64,000 nucleotides of DNA from Actinoplanes palleronii. Its GTDB lineage: Bacteria; Actinomycetota; Actinomycetes; Mycobacteriales; Micromonosporaceae. Below, piece after piece: positions 7,438 to 15,494 of this stretch (within the stretch, counting starts at the first letter, position 1; the number at the start of each line of letters is the position of its first letter). The notes under the pieces are model-generated. The model ran no database searches, was not told where the DNA came from, and saw only the letters and a program-made list of their open reading frames with translations. The stretch spans positions 1 to 64,000 of the forward strand of contig NZ_BOMS01000102.1 in assembly GCF_016862315.1 (NCBI RefSeq), given 5' to 3'. Both the position numbers and the translations under genes were made by a program.

Positions 7438-8994
7438 TTGGCCGGGAAGCTTGATCTGGACCCGCGGATCGTCGCGCGGGCGCGGGCGCTCGCCGTGCGG
7501 GCCGGGCAGCCCGTCGTCGACATCGCGCGGTCGCACACCACCGTGTCGGTGGAGCGGGCAGTGCTGCGCCTGGCCGGGGTGCACGGCGCCGACTCGGACG
7601 GGATCCCCTGGGTGAACCGTCTGGTCGACGCCGTGCGCGCGGATGTCGGGCTGGGCCACGGGGTGGCGGTGCCGGTGTTCCACGCGGCGGCCGCTACCGG
7701 CGTGGACGACCTGACCGTTCTGGCGCAGAAGGCGGCGGCCGGGGCGGTGCGCTTCGACGTACCGGAGAAGAAGGCCGAGGTGACCGCGGCCCGCAGGCGG
7801 GCCAAGAAGTCGGCCGCCGACGGTCTCAAGATCGTTGATCGGCGCCGGGCCGAGCGGGACCGGCTGATCAAACGGTACGGCGATCCGCAGCAACGGCCGT
7901 GGATCTACCTGATCGTGGCGACCGGGGACATCTACGAGGACATCCCGCAGGCGCAGGCGGCGGCCCGGGCCGGCGCCGACGTGATCGCGGTGATCCGGTC
8001 CACCGGGCAGTCGTTGCTGGACTACGTGCCCGAGGGCGCCACCCGGGAGGGTTTCGCCGGCACCTACGCCACCCAGGAGAACTTCCGGCTGATGCGGGCC
8101 GCGCTGGACGTGACGTCCAAGGAGCTGGGCCGCTACATCCGGCTGACCAACTACGCGTCCGGGCTGTGCATGCCCGAGATGGCCGCGCTGGCCGGCATGG
8201 AACGCCTGGACATGATGCTCAACGACTCGATGTACGGGATCCTGTTCCGCGACATCAACCCGATCCGCACCTTCGTCGACCAGCGGTTCAGCCGTCAGGT
8301 GCACGCCCGCGCCGGGATCATCATCAACACCGGCGAGGACAACTACCTGACCACCGCGGACGCGGTCGACGCCGCGCACACGGTGACGGTGTCGCAGCTG
8401 CTCAACGAGTTCTTCGCGCACGAGGCCGGGCTCGCCGACTGGCAGCTCGGGCTGGGCCACGCGTTCGAGATCAACCCGGATCTGCCGGAGTCGTTCCGGA
8501 TGGAGCTGGCGCACGCGCTGCTGGCCCGGGAGATCTTCCCGGACGCGCCGCTGAAGTGGATGCCGCCGACCAAGCACATGACCGGCGACGTGTTCCGCGG
8601 CAACCTGCTCGACGGCTTCTTCAACCTGGTCGGCGCGCTCACCGGGCAGGGCATCCTGCTGGTCGGCATGATGACCGAGGCGGTGGTCACGCCGTGGATC
8701 TCGGACCGCGACATCGCCCTGCAGAACGTGCGGTACGTGCTCAACGGCGCCGGCAACCTGCACGAGGACTTCGTGCCGGCGCCGGGCGGGTTCATCCGCA
8801 ACCGGGCGAACCAGGTGCTCGGCGAGGCGATCGAGCTGCTCGAGCGGATCGTCGACGACACGCTGATGGAGGCGATCGCGGACGGCACGTTCGGCCTGAT
8901 GAAGCGCCCGGCGACCCGGGGCAAGGGCCTCGACGGCGTGGCCAAGCAGGATGCCGACTACTACAACCCCGTCACGGAAGCGTTGGAAGCATGA
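7438..8994 (+). CDS. kamD: beta-lysine/D-lysine 5,6-aminomutase alpha subunit
   Basis: Protein of 518 aa, matching the usual KamD length. It is the TIM-barrel subunit of adenosylcobalamin- and PLP-dependent 5,6-aminomutase, which moves the terminal amino group of beta-lysine to C5. Recognisable blocks are 'WIYLIVATGDIYEDIPQAQA', 'IRSTGQSLLDYVPEGAT', 'RLTNYASGLCMPEMA' and 'LKWMPPTKHMTGD'. The start is a TTG preceded by AGGAG at 9-nt spacing; no other start fits better. The stop overlaps the kamE ATG, so the two subunits are translationally coupled. Confidence 0.95.
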   Translation: MAGKLDLDPRIVARARALAVRAGQPVVDIARSHTTVSVERAVLRLAGVHGADSDGIPWVNRLVDAVRADVGLGHGVAVPVFHAAAATGVDDLTVLAQKAAAGAVRFDVPEKKAEVTAARRRAKKSAADGLKIVDRRRAERDRLIKRYGDPQQRPWIYLIVATGDIYEDIPQAQAAARAGADVIAVIRSTGQSLLDYVPEGATREGFAGTYATQENFRLMRAALDVTSKELGRYIRLTNYASGLCMPEMAALAGMERLDMMLNDSMYGILFRDINPIRTFVDQRFSRQVHARAGIIINTGEDNYLTTADAVDAAHTVTVSQLLNEFFAHEAGLADWQLGLGHAFEINPDLPESFRMELAHALLAREIFPDAPLKWMPPTKHMTGDVFRGNLLDGFFNLVGALTGQGILLVGMMTEAVVTPWISDRDIALQNVRYVLNGAGNLHEDFVPAPGGFIRNRANQVLGEAIELLERIVDDTLMEAIADGTFGLMKRPATRGKGLDGVAKQDADYYNPVTEALEA

Positions 8995-9725
8995 GCATCG
9001 TCCGGCCCTACGGGGACACCACCGGGGACGGGATGGTGCAGCTGTCGTTCACGCTGCCGATCCCGCACGACAAGCGCGCCGAGGGCGCCGCGATCCAGCT
9101 CGCCAACAAGATGGGCATGGACCCGGCGCTGCTGGTGCACGCGAAGCCGATGGGTGACGGGTTCACCTTCTTCGTCGTCTACGGCAAGGTCAGCCACCTG
9201 GTCGACACCGAGAAGGTGCAGATCGTCGAGCGCGACTTCCCGCTGCTGAGCGCGAAGGAGGTCAACGCCGTGATCAAGCGCAAGCTGCGGCGGCGGCTGA
9301 ACGTGGTCGGCGCGTGCATCGGCACCGACGCGCACACCGTCGGCATCGACGCGATCCTCAACCTCAAGGGCATCGCCGGTGAGAAGGGCCTGGAGTACTA
9401 CGCCGAGCTGTCGGTCACCAACATGGGCGCCCAGGTGTCGGTGCCCGAGCTGGTCGAGACGGCCCGCGAGCAGAAGGCCGACGCGGTGCTGGTCTCCCAG
9501 GTGGTCACCCAGCGCGACGCGCACCTGCACAACACCCGGGCCATGTCGGCGGCGTTCCGCGAGGCGCTGCCGGCCGGCAAACGTCCGCTGCTGATCGTCG
9601 GCGGGCCGCGGTTCGACGAGCTGATGACCGCCGACCTCGGCGTCGACCGGATCTTCACCCGCGGCACCACGCCCCGTGAGGTCGCCTCCTACCTGGTACA
9701 CGCCCTGATCGGGAGCAAAGCATGA
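8991..9725 (+). CDS. kamE: beta-lysine/D-lysine 5,6-aminomutase beta subunit, B12-binding
   Basis: Protein of 244 aa. It carries the cobalamin-binding DxHxxG motif (Asp113, His115, Gly118 in 'GTDAHTVGIDAILNLKG'). Lys126 in that stretch corresponds to the lysine that holds PLP in the clostridial enzyme (Lys144). 'ADAVLVSQVVTQRDAH' and 'LIVGGPRFDELMTADLGVDR' form the Rossmann-like B12 domain. The ATG overlaps the kamD stop (ATGA) and the gene's own stop overlaps the kal start. It acts as a complex with KamD. Confidence 0.95.
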   Translation: MSIVRPYGDTTGDGMVQLSFTLPIPHDKRAEGAAIQLANKMGMDPALLVHAKPMGDGFTFFVVYGKVSHLVDTEKVQIVERDFPLLSAKEVNAVIKRKLRRRLNVVGACIGTDAHTVGIDAILNLKGIAGEKGLEYYAELSVTNMGAQVSVPELVETAREQKADAVLVSQVVTQRDAHLHNTRAMSAAFREALPAGKRPLLIVGGPRFDELMTADLGVDRIFTRGTTPREVASYLVHALIGSKA

Positions 9726-10087
9726 TCACCGTGACGCATCGGCGCTACGTCCCGTACTCGCACGCGCACTACGCCGGGAACCTGGTCGACGGGGCGTACT
9801 CGCTCGGCCTGTTCGGTGACGTCGCCACCGAGGTGTGCATCCAGCTCGACGGCGACGAGGGGCTGTTCGCCTCCTACGACGACGTGCAGTTCAAGGCGCC
9901 GGTGCAGGCCGGCGACGTCCTGGAGATCACCGCCACGGTGGTCACGATGGGCACCCGCAGCCGCAGGATCGAGTTCGCGTCGACGGTGGTCTGCCGGGGG
10001 ACCGGCGGCTCGGCCGCGCAGGTGCTCGCCGAGCCGATCGTCGCGGTGACCGCGGTGGGCACCGTGGTCGTGCCGCCGAAGGCGTGA
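9722..10087 (+). CDS. kal: 3-aminobutyryl-CoA ammonia-lyase (hotdog fold)
   Basis: Protein of 121 aa with a single hotdog domain: 'AHYAGNLVDGAYSLGLFGDVA' (central helix), then 'DDVQFKAPVQAGDVLEITA'. In lysine fermentation Kal removes ammonia from L-3-aminobutyryl-CoA to give crotonyl-CoA. Length and position directly after kamE fit this role better than a thioesterase. ATGA overlap with kamE at the start and GTGA overlap with the next gene at the end. Confidence 0.87.
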   Translation: MITVTHRRYVPYSHAHYAGNLVDGAYSLGLFGDVATEVCIQLDGDEGLFASYDDVQFKAPVQAGDVLEITATVVTMGTRSRRIEFASTVVCRGTGGSAAQVLAEPIVAVTAVGTVVVPPKA

Positions 10088-11328
10088 GCGAGGTCGTCTG
10101 CGTCGACGTCGGGTCGACGTACACCAAAGCCGCCAAGATCGATCTGACCGGCGCGCGGCTGGTCACCCGGGCCGAGACGCCGACCACCACCGGAACGGAC
10201 GTCCTGGCCGGTCTGGACGCCGCGGTGGCCGCGGTCGGCGGTCCCGGCCTGCCGCTCTACGTCTGCTCGTCGGCCGGCGGCGGGCTGCGGCTCGCGGTGG
10301 TCGGCTACGAGAGCCTGGTCACCGCGGAGGCCGGGCACCGGGTCGGGTTGTCGGCCGGCGCCCAGGTGGTGCACGTCGCGGCCGGTCCGCTGACCGGCGC
10401 GGCGATCACCGCGCTGCGCGCGGCCCGCCCGGACGTGCTGCTGCTGGTCGGTGGCACGGACGGCGGCGACGGCGAGGTGTTGCTGCACAACGCCCGGCGC
10501 CTGGCCGCGAATCGCTTGCGGATCCCGGTGGTCCTGGCCGGCAACGCGGAGGTACGGGCGGAAGCTCGTGAAATCCTGGAGAACCGTGGCGTGCCGGTGA
10601 CCGTGACCGGCAACGTGCTGCCCAGGATCGGCGTGCTCGACCCGCTGCCGGCCCGCGCCGCGATCCGCGAGGTGTTCCTCAAGCACGTGATCGGCGGCAA
10701 ACGCCTGTCCAAGGGCCCCCGGTTCGCGTCGCTGGTGCGCGCGGCCACCCCGGACGCGGTCCTGGCCGGGGTGGAACTGCTCGCCGACCGGGCCGCCGCC
10801 GGGGTGCTGGTCGTCGACGTCGGCGGAGCCACCACCGACGTGTACTCGGCGCTGCTGCCGGACGCCGAGGAGGAGACCGGCCCGCGCCGCGACGTGGCCG
10901 GCACGCTCTGGCGCTCCCGCACGGTCGAGGGCGACCTCGGGGTGGCCGTCGGCGCGGACGCCACCCGGGAGGCCGCCGCGGCGGAGAAGCTGCCGGTGCC
11001 CCGGGAGGACCGGGAGCTGGCCGCCACCGCCGCGATGATCGCGCTGCGCCGGCACGCCCGGGGCCACGCGGCCGGCCCGGGGCTGCCCCGCACCGGTGGC
11101 CGGGACCTGCGTGACGTACGCCTGGTGGTCGGCTCCGGCGGGGTGCTGCGGCACGGCGGGGGCGAGCACGTGCTGGGCGCGCTGCTGGCCGACACGGCCG
11201 GCGGCTGGGCCCTGCCGGACCGCGCCCGCACCGTCGTCGACACCCAGTACGTGCTCGCCGCGGCGGGCCTGCTGTCCACCGATCATCCAGCGGTGGCCAC
11301 CGGACTGCTCGATACCCTGCTGTCCTGA
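10084..11328 (+). CDS. MutL-type ASKHA ATPase, probable aminomutase reactivase
   Basis: Protein of 414 aa of the glutamate-mutase MutL family (not the mismatch-repair MutL). The two phosphate-binding motifs of the actin/Hsp70 fold are 'VDVGSTYTKAAKID' near the N-terminus and 'GVLVVDVGGATTDVYSAL' in the middle; 'VRLVVGSGGVLRHG' is the adenosine motif. Such proteins are encoded next to B12-dependent aminomutases and are thought to exchange damaged cobalamin. GTG start overlapping the kal stop. It is the last gene of the kdd operon; the next gene is 487 bp away. Confidence 0.85.
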   Translation: MSEVVCVDVGSTYTKAAKIDLTGARLVTRAETPTTTGTDVLAGLDAAVAAVGGPGLPLYVCSSAGGGLRLAVVGYESLVTAEAGHRVGLSAGAQVVHVAAGPLTGAAITALRAARPDVLLLVGGTDGGDGEVLLHNARRLAANRLRIPVVLAGNAEVRAEAREILENRGVPVTVTGNVLPRIGVLDPLPARAAIREVFLKHVIGGKRLSKGPRFASLVRAATPDAVLAGVELLADRAAAGVLVVDVGGATTDVYSALLPDAEEETGPRRDVAGTLWRSRTVEGDLGVAVGADATREAAAAEKLPVPREDRELAATAAMIALRRHARGHAAGPGLPRTGGRDLRDVRLVVGSGGVLRHGGGEHVLGALLADTAGGWALPDRARTVVDTQYVLAAAGLLSTDHPAVATGLLDTLLS

Positions 11329-11399
11329 CGGGCGACGTCGATGGAGTGCATTTCCGGACACGCCGAGGAACGCGACACGCCGGTAGGCGCACCTGACGG

Positions 11400-11733
11400 T
11401 TGACAGACCGCCCCCGTCCGGACGTACCGTCTTCAGGTCCTGTTTCACGGTAGGCGACTGTGATTCGCTTCGTTCCCGTACCCACTGGCCCGCAGTCCTC
11501 GCTGGGGTCGCGCGTTCAGCCAGGTCCAGGGGGTACGGGCGCGCTGGCGACGCGGACCGGGTCGCGACACCGGTAGCCGAGACGAACCGAGCCTGGCCAG
11601 TAGACAACGGCACGCCGCGGGCAGCCAGCCCGTGCCGCGCCGGTCCGAAGGTCAGCGGGAGGTTCGGCGGGCACACCGGCCTGAGACGGATAGAAGCACC
11701 CGAGGGGCGCGGCTTCACGACGCCGCGTCCCTC
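11400..11733 (+). ncRNA. candidate structured non-coding transcript
   Basis: The 487-bp gap between the MutL-type gene and lnt has no credible ORF but has transcript-like signals. TTGACA (11400-11405) and TACCGT (11425-11430) resemble a sigma-70 promoter with a long 19-nt spacer. A strong 12-bp hairpin (GAGGGGCGCGGC/GCCGCGTCCCTC, 11702-11733, one G-U) could be its terminator. Between them are long-range pairings, such as CCCGTACCC near 11475 with GGGTACGGG near 11530, ACCGG-GTCGCGAC-ACCGGT, and a CGGGC/GCCCG hairpin near 11620. A transcript of about 300 nt is implied. It matches none of the tmRNA, RNase P, 6S or SRP hallmarks I looked for, and may simply be untranslated spacer. Confidence 0.35.
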
Positions 11734-11802
11734 AGCCACCTCTCATCCGCCCGGTACGCATTTGCCGCCGACTACCCGGCCGGAACGCCCCCACCAGGCA
11801 GG

Positions 11803-11808
11803 TAACCT
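11803..11808 (+). promoter_or_regulatory. -10 box of leaderless lnt transcript
   Basis: TAACCT lies 7 nt before the GTG at 11816. This spacing places the transcription start at or next to the start codon, so lnt is probably leaderless. Confidence 0.55.
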
Positions 11809-11815
11809 GCTCCGC

Positions 11816-13438
11816 GTGGAACTGACGATGCCGCCACCCGACCTCGCCGAGCCGGGTCCGAGCACCCCGCCGCCCGACCGGCCCGCGCCGCTGCGCCTGC
11901 CGGTCGCCGCCGCCCTCGCGGTGGCCGCCGGCGTCGCGCTGCTGCTCGCCCTGCCGCCGTACGATCTGTGGTGGCTCGCCCCGGCCGGTGTCGCGCTGCT
12001 GGCCGCGGCCGTGCACCGGCGGCGGCTGCGGGCCGGTCTCGGCCTCGGCTTCCTGGCCGGGCTGGTGCTGTTCTTCCCGCTGCTGGAGTGGACCCGGATC
12101 GCGGCCGGTTTCGCGCCCTGGGCGCTGCTGAGCACCGCCCAGGCCGCGGTGCTCGGCCTGGCCGGTCTGGCCGGCGCGTGGCTGTCCCCGGTGATCGACC
12201 GGTGGCGGGCGCTGTGGCCGCTGCTCACCGGCCTGCTCTGGGTCGCCGACGAGGCGCTGCGCGACCGGGCGCCGTTCGGCGGCTTCCCGTGGGGCCGGAT
12301 CGCGTTCAGCCAGGGCGACGCCCCGTCGCTGCGGCTCGCGGCGTGGGGCGGCGCGCCGCTGGTGACGTTCGCGGTGGCGGCGGCCGGCGGCACCCTGGTC
12401 GCGCTGGCCTGGCGCCGCTGGAGCGCCGCGGCGCTGCTGCCGGCCGCCGGGTTCGCCGTCGCCTTCGCCGTGCTGACCGCCGGGCCGGCCGCGGTGCCGC
12501 TCTCCGCGCCGGCCGGCCCGTCGCGCACCGTCGCGATCGTGCAGGGCAACGTGCCCCGGCTGGGCCTGGACTTCAACGCCCAGCGCCGGGCGGTGCTCGA
12601 CAACCACGTCAGCGCGACCCGGCAGCTGGCGATCGACGTGGCCGCCGGCAAACAGCCGCAGCCCGACCTGGTGGTGTGGCCGGAGAACTCCAGCGACATC
12701 GACCCGCTGCGCAACACCGACGCCGCGCAGGAGATCTCCGACGCGGCCCGGGCGATCGGGGTGCCGATCCTGGTCGGCGCGGTGCTGCGCACCGACAACC
12801 CGGCCGACATCAAGAACGCCGGGCTGCTCTGGATGCCGGTCACCGGCCCCGACCTGACCCAGACGTACGTCAAGCAGCACCCGGTGCCGTTCGCCGAGTA
12901 CATGCCGCTGCGCTCGGTCGCCCGGCTGGTCAGCGACAAGGTCGACCTGGTCAAGAACATGCTGGCCGGTGACCACGCCGGTGTGATCGACACCGGCGCG
13001 CTGACGCTCGGCGACGTGATCTGCTTCGAGGTCGCCTACGACGGGATCGTCCGCGACACGGTCACCAAGGGCGCCCAGATCCTCACCGTGCAGACCAACA
13101 ACGCCACGTTCGACGAGGGCGAGGCCCGGCAGCAGCTGGCCATGGTCCGGCTGCGCGCGGTCGAGCACGGCCTCGACTCGCTGATGGTGTCGACGGTCGG
13201 TGTTTCGGCTTTCGTCGATACAGCCGGTGGCGTGCACGGCGCCACGGCCTTCAACACCGCCGGGGTGGTGGTGCATAAAATGTCCACCGGAGGTACGCGT
13301 ACGCTGGCGACTCGTTCCGGGATCTGGCCCGAGGCGATCGCGGTGGCGCTGACCGTCATTCTCCTGGTCTGCGCGTGGCCGCTGCGCCGGAGGCGGACCA
13401 TCACGAGCACAGGCGTAGAGAGCACGGAGGCACGGTGA
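11816..13438 (+). CDS. lnt: apolipoprotein N-acyltransferase
   Basis: Integral membrane enzyme of about 540 aa that adds the third acyl chain to lipoproteins. Roughly the first 220 residues hold several hydrophobic segments, followed by the nitrilase-like domain with the catalytic triad: Glu290 in 'VVWPENSSDID', Lys353 in 'TYVKQHPVPFAEYMPLR' and Cys403 in 'VICFEVAYDG'. A last transmembrane segment closes the protein. The start at GTG 11816 is chosen because TAACCT lies 7 nt upstream; ATG 11828 is the alternative. The stop overlaps the ppm1 start, a pairing known from mycobacteria. Confidence 0.93.
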   Translation: MELTMPPPDLAEPGPSTPPPDRPAPLRLPVAAALAVAAGVALLLALPPYDLWWLAPAGVALLAAAVHRRRLRAGLGLGFLAGLVLFFPLLEWTRIAAGFAPWALLSTAQAAVLGLAGLAGAWLSPVIDRWRALWPLLTGLLWVADEALRDRAPFGGFPWGRIAFSQGDAPSLRLAAWGGAPLVTFAVAAAGGTLVALAWRRWSAAALLPAAGFAVAFAVLTAGPAAVPLSAPAGPSRTVAIVQGNVPRLGLDFNAQRRAVLDNHVSATRQLAIDVAAGKQPQPDLVVWPENSSDIDPLRNTDAAQEISDAARAIGVPILVGAVLRTDNPADIKNAGLLWMPVTGPDLTQTYVKQHPVPFAEYMPLRSVARLVSDKVDLVKNMLAGDHAGVIDTGALTLGDVICFEVAYDGIVRDTVTKGAQILTVQTNNATFDEGEARQQLAMVRLRAVEHGLDSLMVSTVGVSAFVDTAGGVHGATAFNTAGVVVHKMSTGGTRTLATRSGIWPEAIAVALTVILLVCAWPLRRRRTITSTGVESTEAR

Positions 13439-14223
13439 GCGAGGTAGAAGGCTACCCGGGAGTGGGACGGGTCCTCGTGATCATTCCCACGTACAACGAG
13501 GCGGACAACGTCCGCCTGATCACCGCGCGGGTCCGCAAGGCGGTTCCCGAGGTGGACATCCTGGTGGCCGACGACAACTCGCCGGACGGTACCGGGGACA
13601 TCGCCGACGAGCTCGCGCTCGCCGACGACCACCTCTTCGTGCTGCACCGTCAGGGCAAGGAAGGTCTCGGCGCGGCGTACAAGGCCGGTTTCGCCTGGGC
13701 CAAGGACAAGGGCTACGACGTCGTCGTCGAGATGGACGCGGACGGCTCGCACGCCCCCGAGGAACTGCCCAACCTGCTCGGCGCGCTGACCGAGGCGGAC
13801 GCGGTGCTCGGCACCCGGTACATCGCCGGCGGCAGCGTGCACAACTGGCCGATGCACCGGCTGCTGCTCTCCCGCGGCGGCAACATCTACATCCGGATGG
13901 CGCTCGGCATGCCGTTCCGGGACGCGACCGGCGGCTACCGGGCGTACCGGATGGCCGTCCTCGACGCCATCGACGTGGCCACGGTCGCCTCCACCGGGTA
14001 TTCGTTCCAGGTCGAGCTGGCCTGGCGGGCGTTCAAGAGCGGGTTCCGGGTGGTCGAGGTGCCGATCACGTTCACCGAGCGCGAACACGGCGTCAGCAAG
14101 ATGAGCGGCAACATCTTCAAGGAACAGCTGCTCAGGGTCACCGTGTGGGGCGCGCAGGCGCGCAAGGAGAGCCTGATGAACCTGCTGGGGCGCAAACCCA
14201 AGCAGGAGCAGACCTGGCCGTGA
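13435..14223 (+). CDS. ppm1: polyprenol-phosphate mannosyltransferase
   Basis: GT2-family glycosyltransferase of 262 aa that makes polyprenyl-phosphate-mannose from GDP-mannose for lipoglycans and protein O-mannosylation. 'VIIPTYNEADNVRLI' and 'VADDNSPDGTGDIA' are the nucleotide-binding motifs; 'VVVEMDADGSHAPEELP' holds the metal-binding DxD, and 'GYSFQVELAWRA' is typical of dolichol-phosphate mannose synthases. It lacks the C-terminal membrane segments of some homologues and may rely on Lnt, to which it is translationally coupled (GTGA), for membrane attachment. Confidence 0.93.
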   Translation: MSEVEGYPGVGRVLVIIPTYNEADNVRLITARVRKAVPEVDILVADDNSPDGTGDIADELALADDHLFVLHRQGKEGLGAAYKAGFAWAKDKGYDVVVEMDADGSHAPEELPNLLGALTEADAVLGTRYIAGGSVHNWPMHRLLLSRGGNIYIRMALGMPFRDATGGYRAYRMAVLDAIDVATVASTGYSFQVELAWRAFKSGFRVVEVPITFTEREHGVSKMSGNIFKEQLLRVTVWGAQARKESLMNLLGRKPKQEQTWP

Positions 14224-14300
14224 CGGCGCACTCAGGCAGGTCGCAGGTTCTGGTGTCATGCTGAAGAGGAACGCATGACACCCGATCGGGGAGAGTACTG

Positions 14301-14810
14301 ATGCGCCGCAGCCGGATGGCCTACCTTCCCTTCGTCTTCCCCCTGCTCGCGATCGCCGAGATCTCGGCCTTCGTGGCGGTGGCCCACCTGATCGGCGCGG
14401 GCTGGGCGTTCCTGCTGCTCGCCGGGTTCACCCTGGCCGGGTTCGCGCTGCTGCGCCAGGAGGGCATCCGCGGCTGGCGGCACTTCCAGCAGGCCGCCGC
14501 AGCCGGCCGCCCGCCCGGCGCCGAGGTGGCCAACTCGCTCGTCGGCCTCGGCGGCGCGCTGCTGCTGGCCCTGCCCGGCTTCGTCACCGGTCTCGCCGGC
14601 CTGGCCCTGCTGCTGCCGCCCGGGCGGATCGTCGCGCGCCGCGGTGTGGAGCGGTTCGCCGAGCGCCGGCTCGGCGGCGGTGTCACCGGCGACCTGTTCG
14701 GCCCGCGCAAGGTGCGAGTGCACGTCGAGGACACGGTCGACTCGACCGTCGTCACCGATGACGTCCCGCGCCAGCCGGCCGCCGCCATTGAAGGGGAAAT
14801 TGTCCGCTAG
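14301..14810 (+). CDS. fxsA: FxsA family membrane protein
   Basis: Protein of 169 aa. 'VFPLLAIAEISAFVAVAHLIG', a second hydrophobic stretch near 'WAFLLLAGFTLAGFALLRQEG' and a third in 'LPGFVTGLAGLALLLPPGR' match FxsA, a small inner-membrane protein of unknown biochemical function; the 'LLLPPGR' end of the last segment is conserved. ATG start with GGGGAGAG upstream. It sits between ppm1 and rbpA and ends just before a strong bidirectional terminator. Confidence 0.88.
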   Translation: MRRSRMAYLPFVFPLLAIAEISAFVAVAHLIGAGWAFLLLAGFTLAGFALLRQEGIRGWRHFQQAAAAGRPPGAEVANSLVGLGGALLLALPGFVTGLAGLALLLPPGRIVARRGVERFAERRLGGGVTGDLFGPRKVRVHVEDTVDSTVVTDDVPRQPAAAIEGEIVR

Positions 14811-14832
14811 AGCGGCGGATGCCAGACACAGC

Positions 14833-14864
14833 AGAAGGGCCGTCCCGCGAGGGGCGGCCCTTCT
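14833..14864. terminator. bidirectional terminator fxsA / rbpA
   Basis: Hairpin AGAAGGGCCG...CGGCCCTTCT with an inner CCC/GGGG pairing, followed by TTGTC on the + strand and preceded by purines that give U on the other strand. It lies between the convergent fxsA and rbpA. Confidence 0.88.
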
Positions 14865-14885
14865 TGTCAGTTCAACCTGCTGCGG

Positions 14886-15224
14886 TCAGCGGCCCCGGCG
14901 GGTCCGCACTTCCTGCAGCCGCTCGTTGAGGATGTCCTCCAGTTCGGCGATCGAACGCCGTTCCAGCAGCATGTCCCAGTGGGTGCGCGGCGGCTTGGCC
15001 TTCTTCGCCTCCGGCTCGTTGCCGTCGACCAGCCGGGCCACGCTGCCGTCGAACTTGCACTCCCAGGTGGTGGGCACCTCGGCGTCGACGGCGAACGGAA
15101 CCTCGAACTGGTGACCCTTGACGCACAGGTACTCACGGGTCTGTCGGGGCGCCAGCTCGGTGTTACGGTCGGACTCGTAGCTGACTGCGCCTAGACGGCT
15201 GCCGCGCAGCATGCGTTCGCCCAT
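14886..15224 (-). CDS. rbpA: RNA polymerase-binding protein RbpA
   Basis: Protein of 112 aa. RbpA binds RNA polymerase and group 1/2 sigma factors and stabilises open complexes. 'MGERMLRGSRLGAVSYESDR' is the conserved N-terminus, 'RQTREYLCVKGHQFEVPF' and 'TTWECKFDGS' form the core domain, and 'RTHWDMLLERRSIAELEDIL' is the sigma-interaction domain. The start is the ATG at 15224 with GGGGAA upstream; the frame is open further upstream, but the protein family begins here. It is preceded by a sigma-R type promoter. Confidence 0.96.
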   Translation of the reverse strand: MGERMLRGSRLGAVSYESDRNTELAPRQTREYLCVKGHQFEVPFAVDAEVPTTWECKFDGSVARLVDGNEPEAKKAKPPRTHWDMLLERRSIAELEDILNERLQEVRTRRGR

Positions 15225-15265
15225 GATCGGCTTCCCCTCGCTCGTGGTGCTGCTCTCGTTGGTGT

Positions 15266-15291
15266 AACGAAAGGGGCGGCCGCCGGATTCC
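15266..15291 (-). promoter_or_regulatory. sigma-R (SigR/SigH) type promoter of rbpA
   Basis: On the minus strand GGAAT (15287-15291), an exactly 18-nt spacer, then GTT (15266-15268). This is the consensus of the thiol-oxidative-stress sigma factor SigR in streptomycetes (GGAAT-N18-GTT). It lies 42-67 bp upstream of the rbpA start. rbpA is known to be a SigR target in Streptomyces, which supports the call. The rest of 15225-15494 holds nothing else I can name. Confidence 0.8.
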
Positions 15292-15494
15292 TGCGCCCGC
15301 CGAGTATCTATCGGTCTCTTACCCGCCCGGTAAAGGCGATGTAACGCATTGAGCGTAACCGGCCAGCGACCATACCCTGCAAATTGAACGGTCGTGAAGT
15401 GGACCTTGGTCCCCTTTACGAGTGTTTGACCCATCTACGGGTGGTGCGATGTCGGTCACTCGGACGTTCATCACCCATTAACCGAGCGCCGGGC

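Noticed and set aside
5884..8763. 959-codon open frame on the minus strand
   Set aside because: It is the antisense shadow of the amidohydrolase and kamD genes; low-complexity Arg/Gly/His-rich sequence, typical of high-GC third-position bias.
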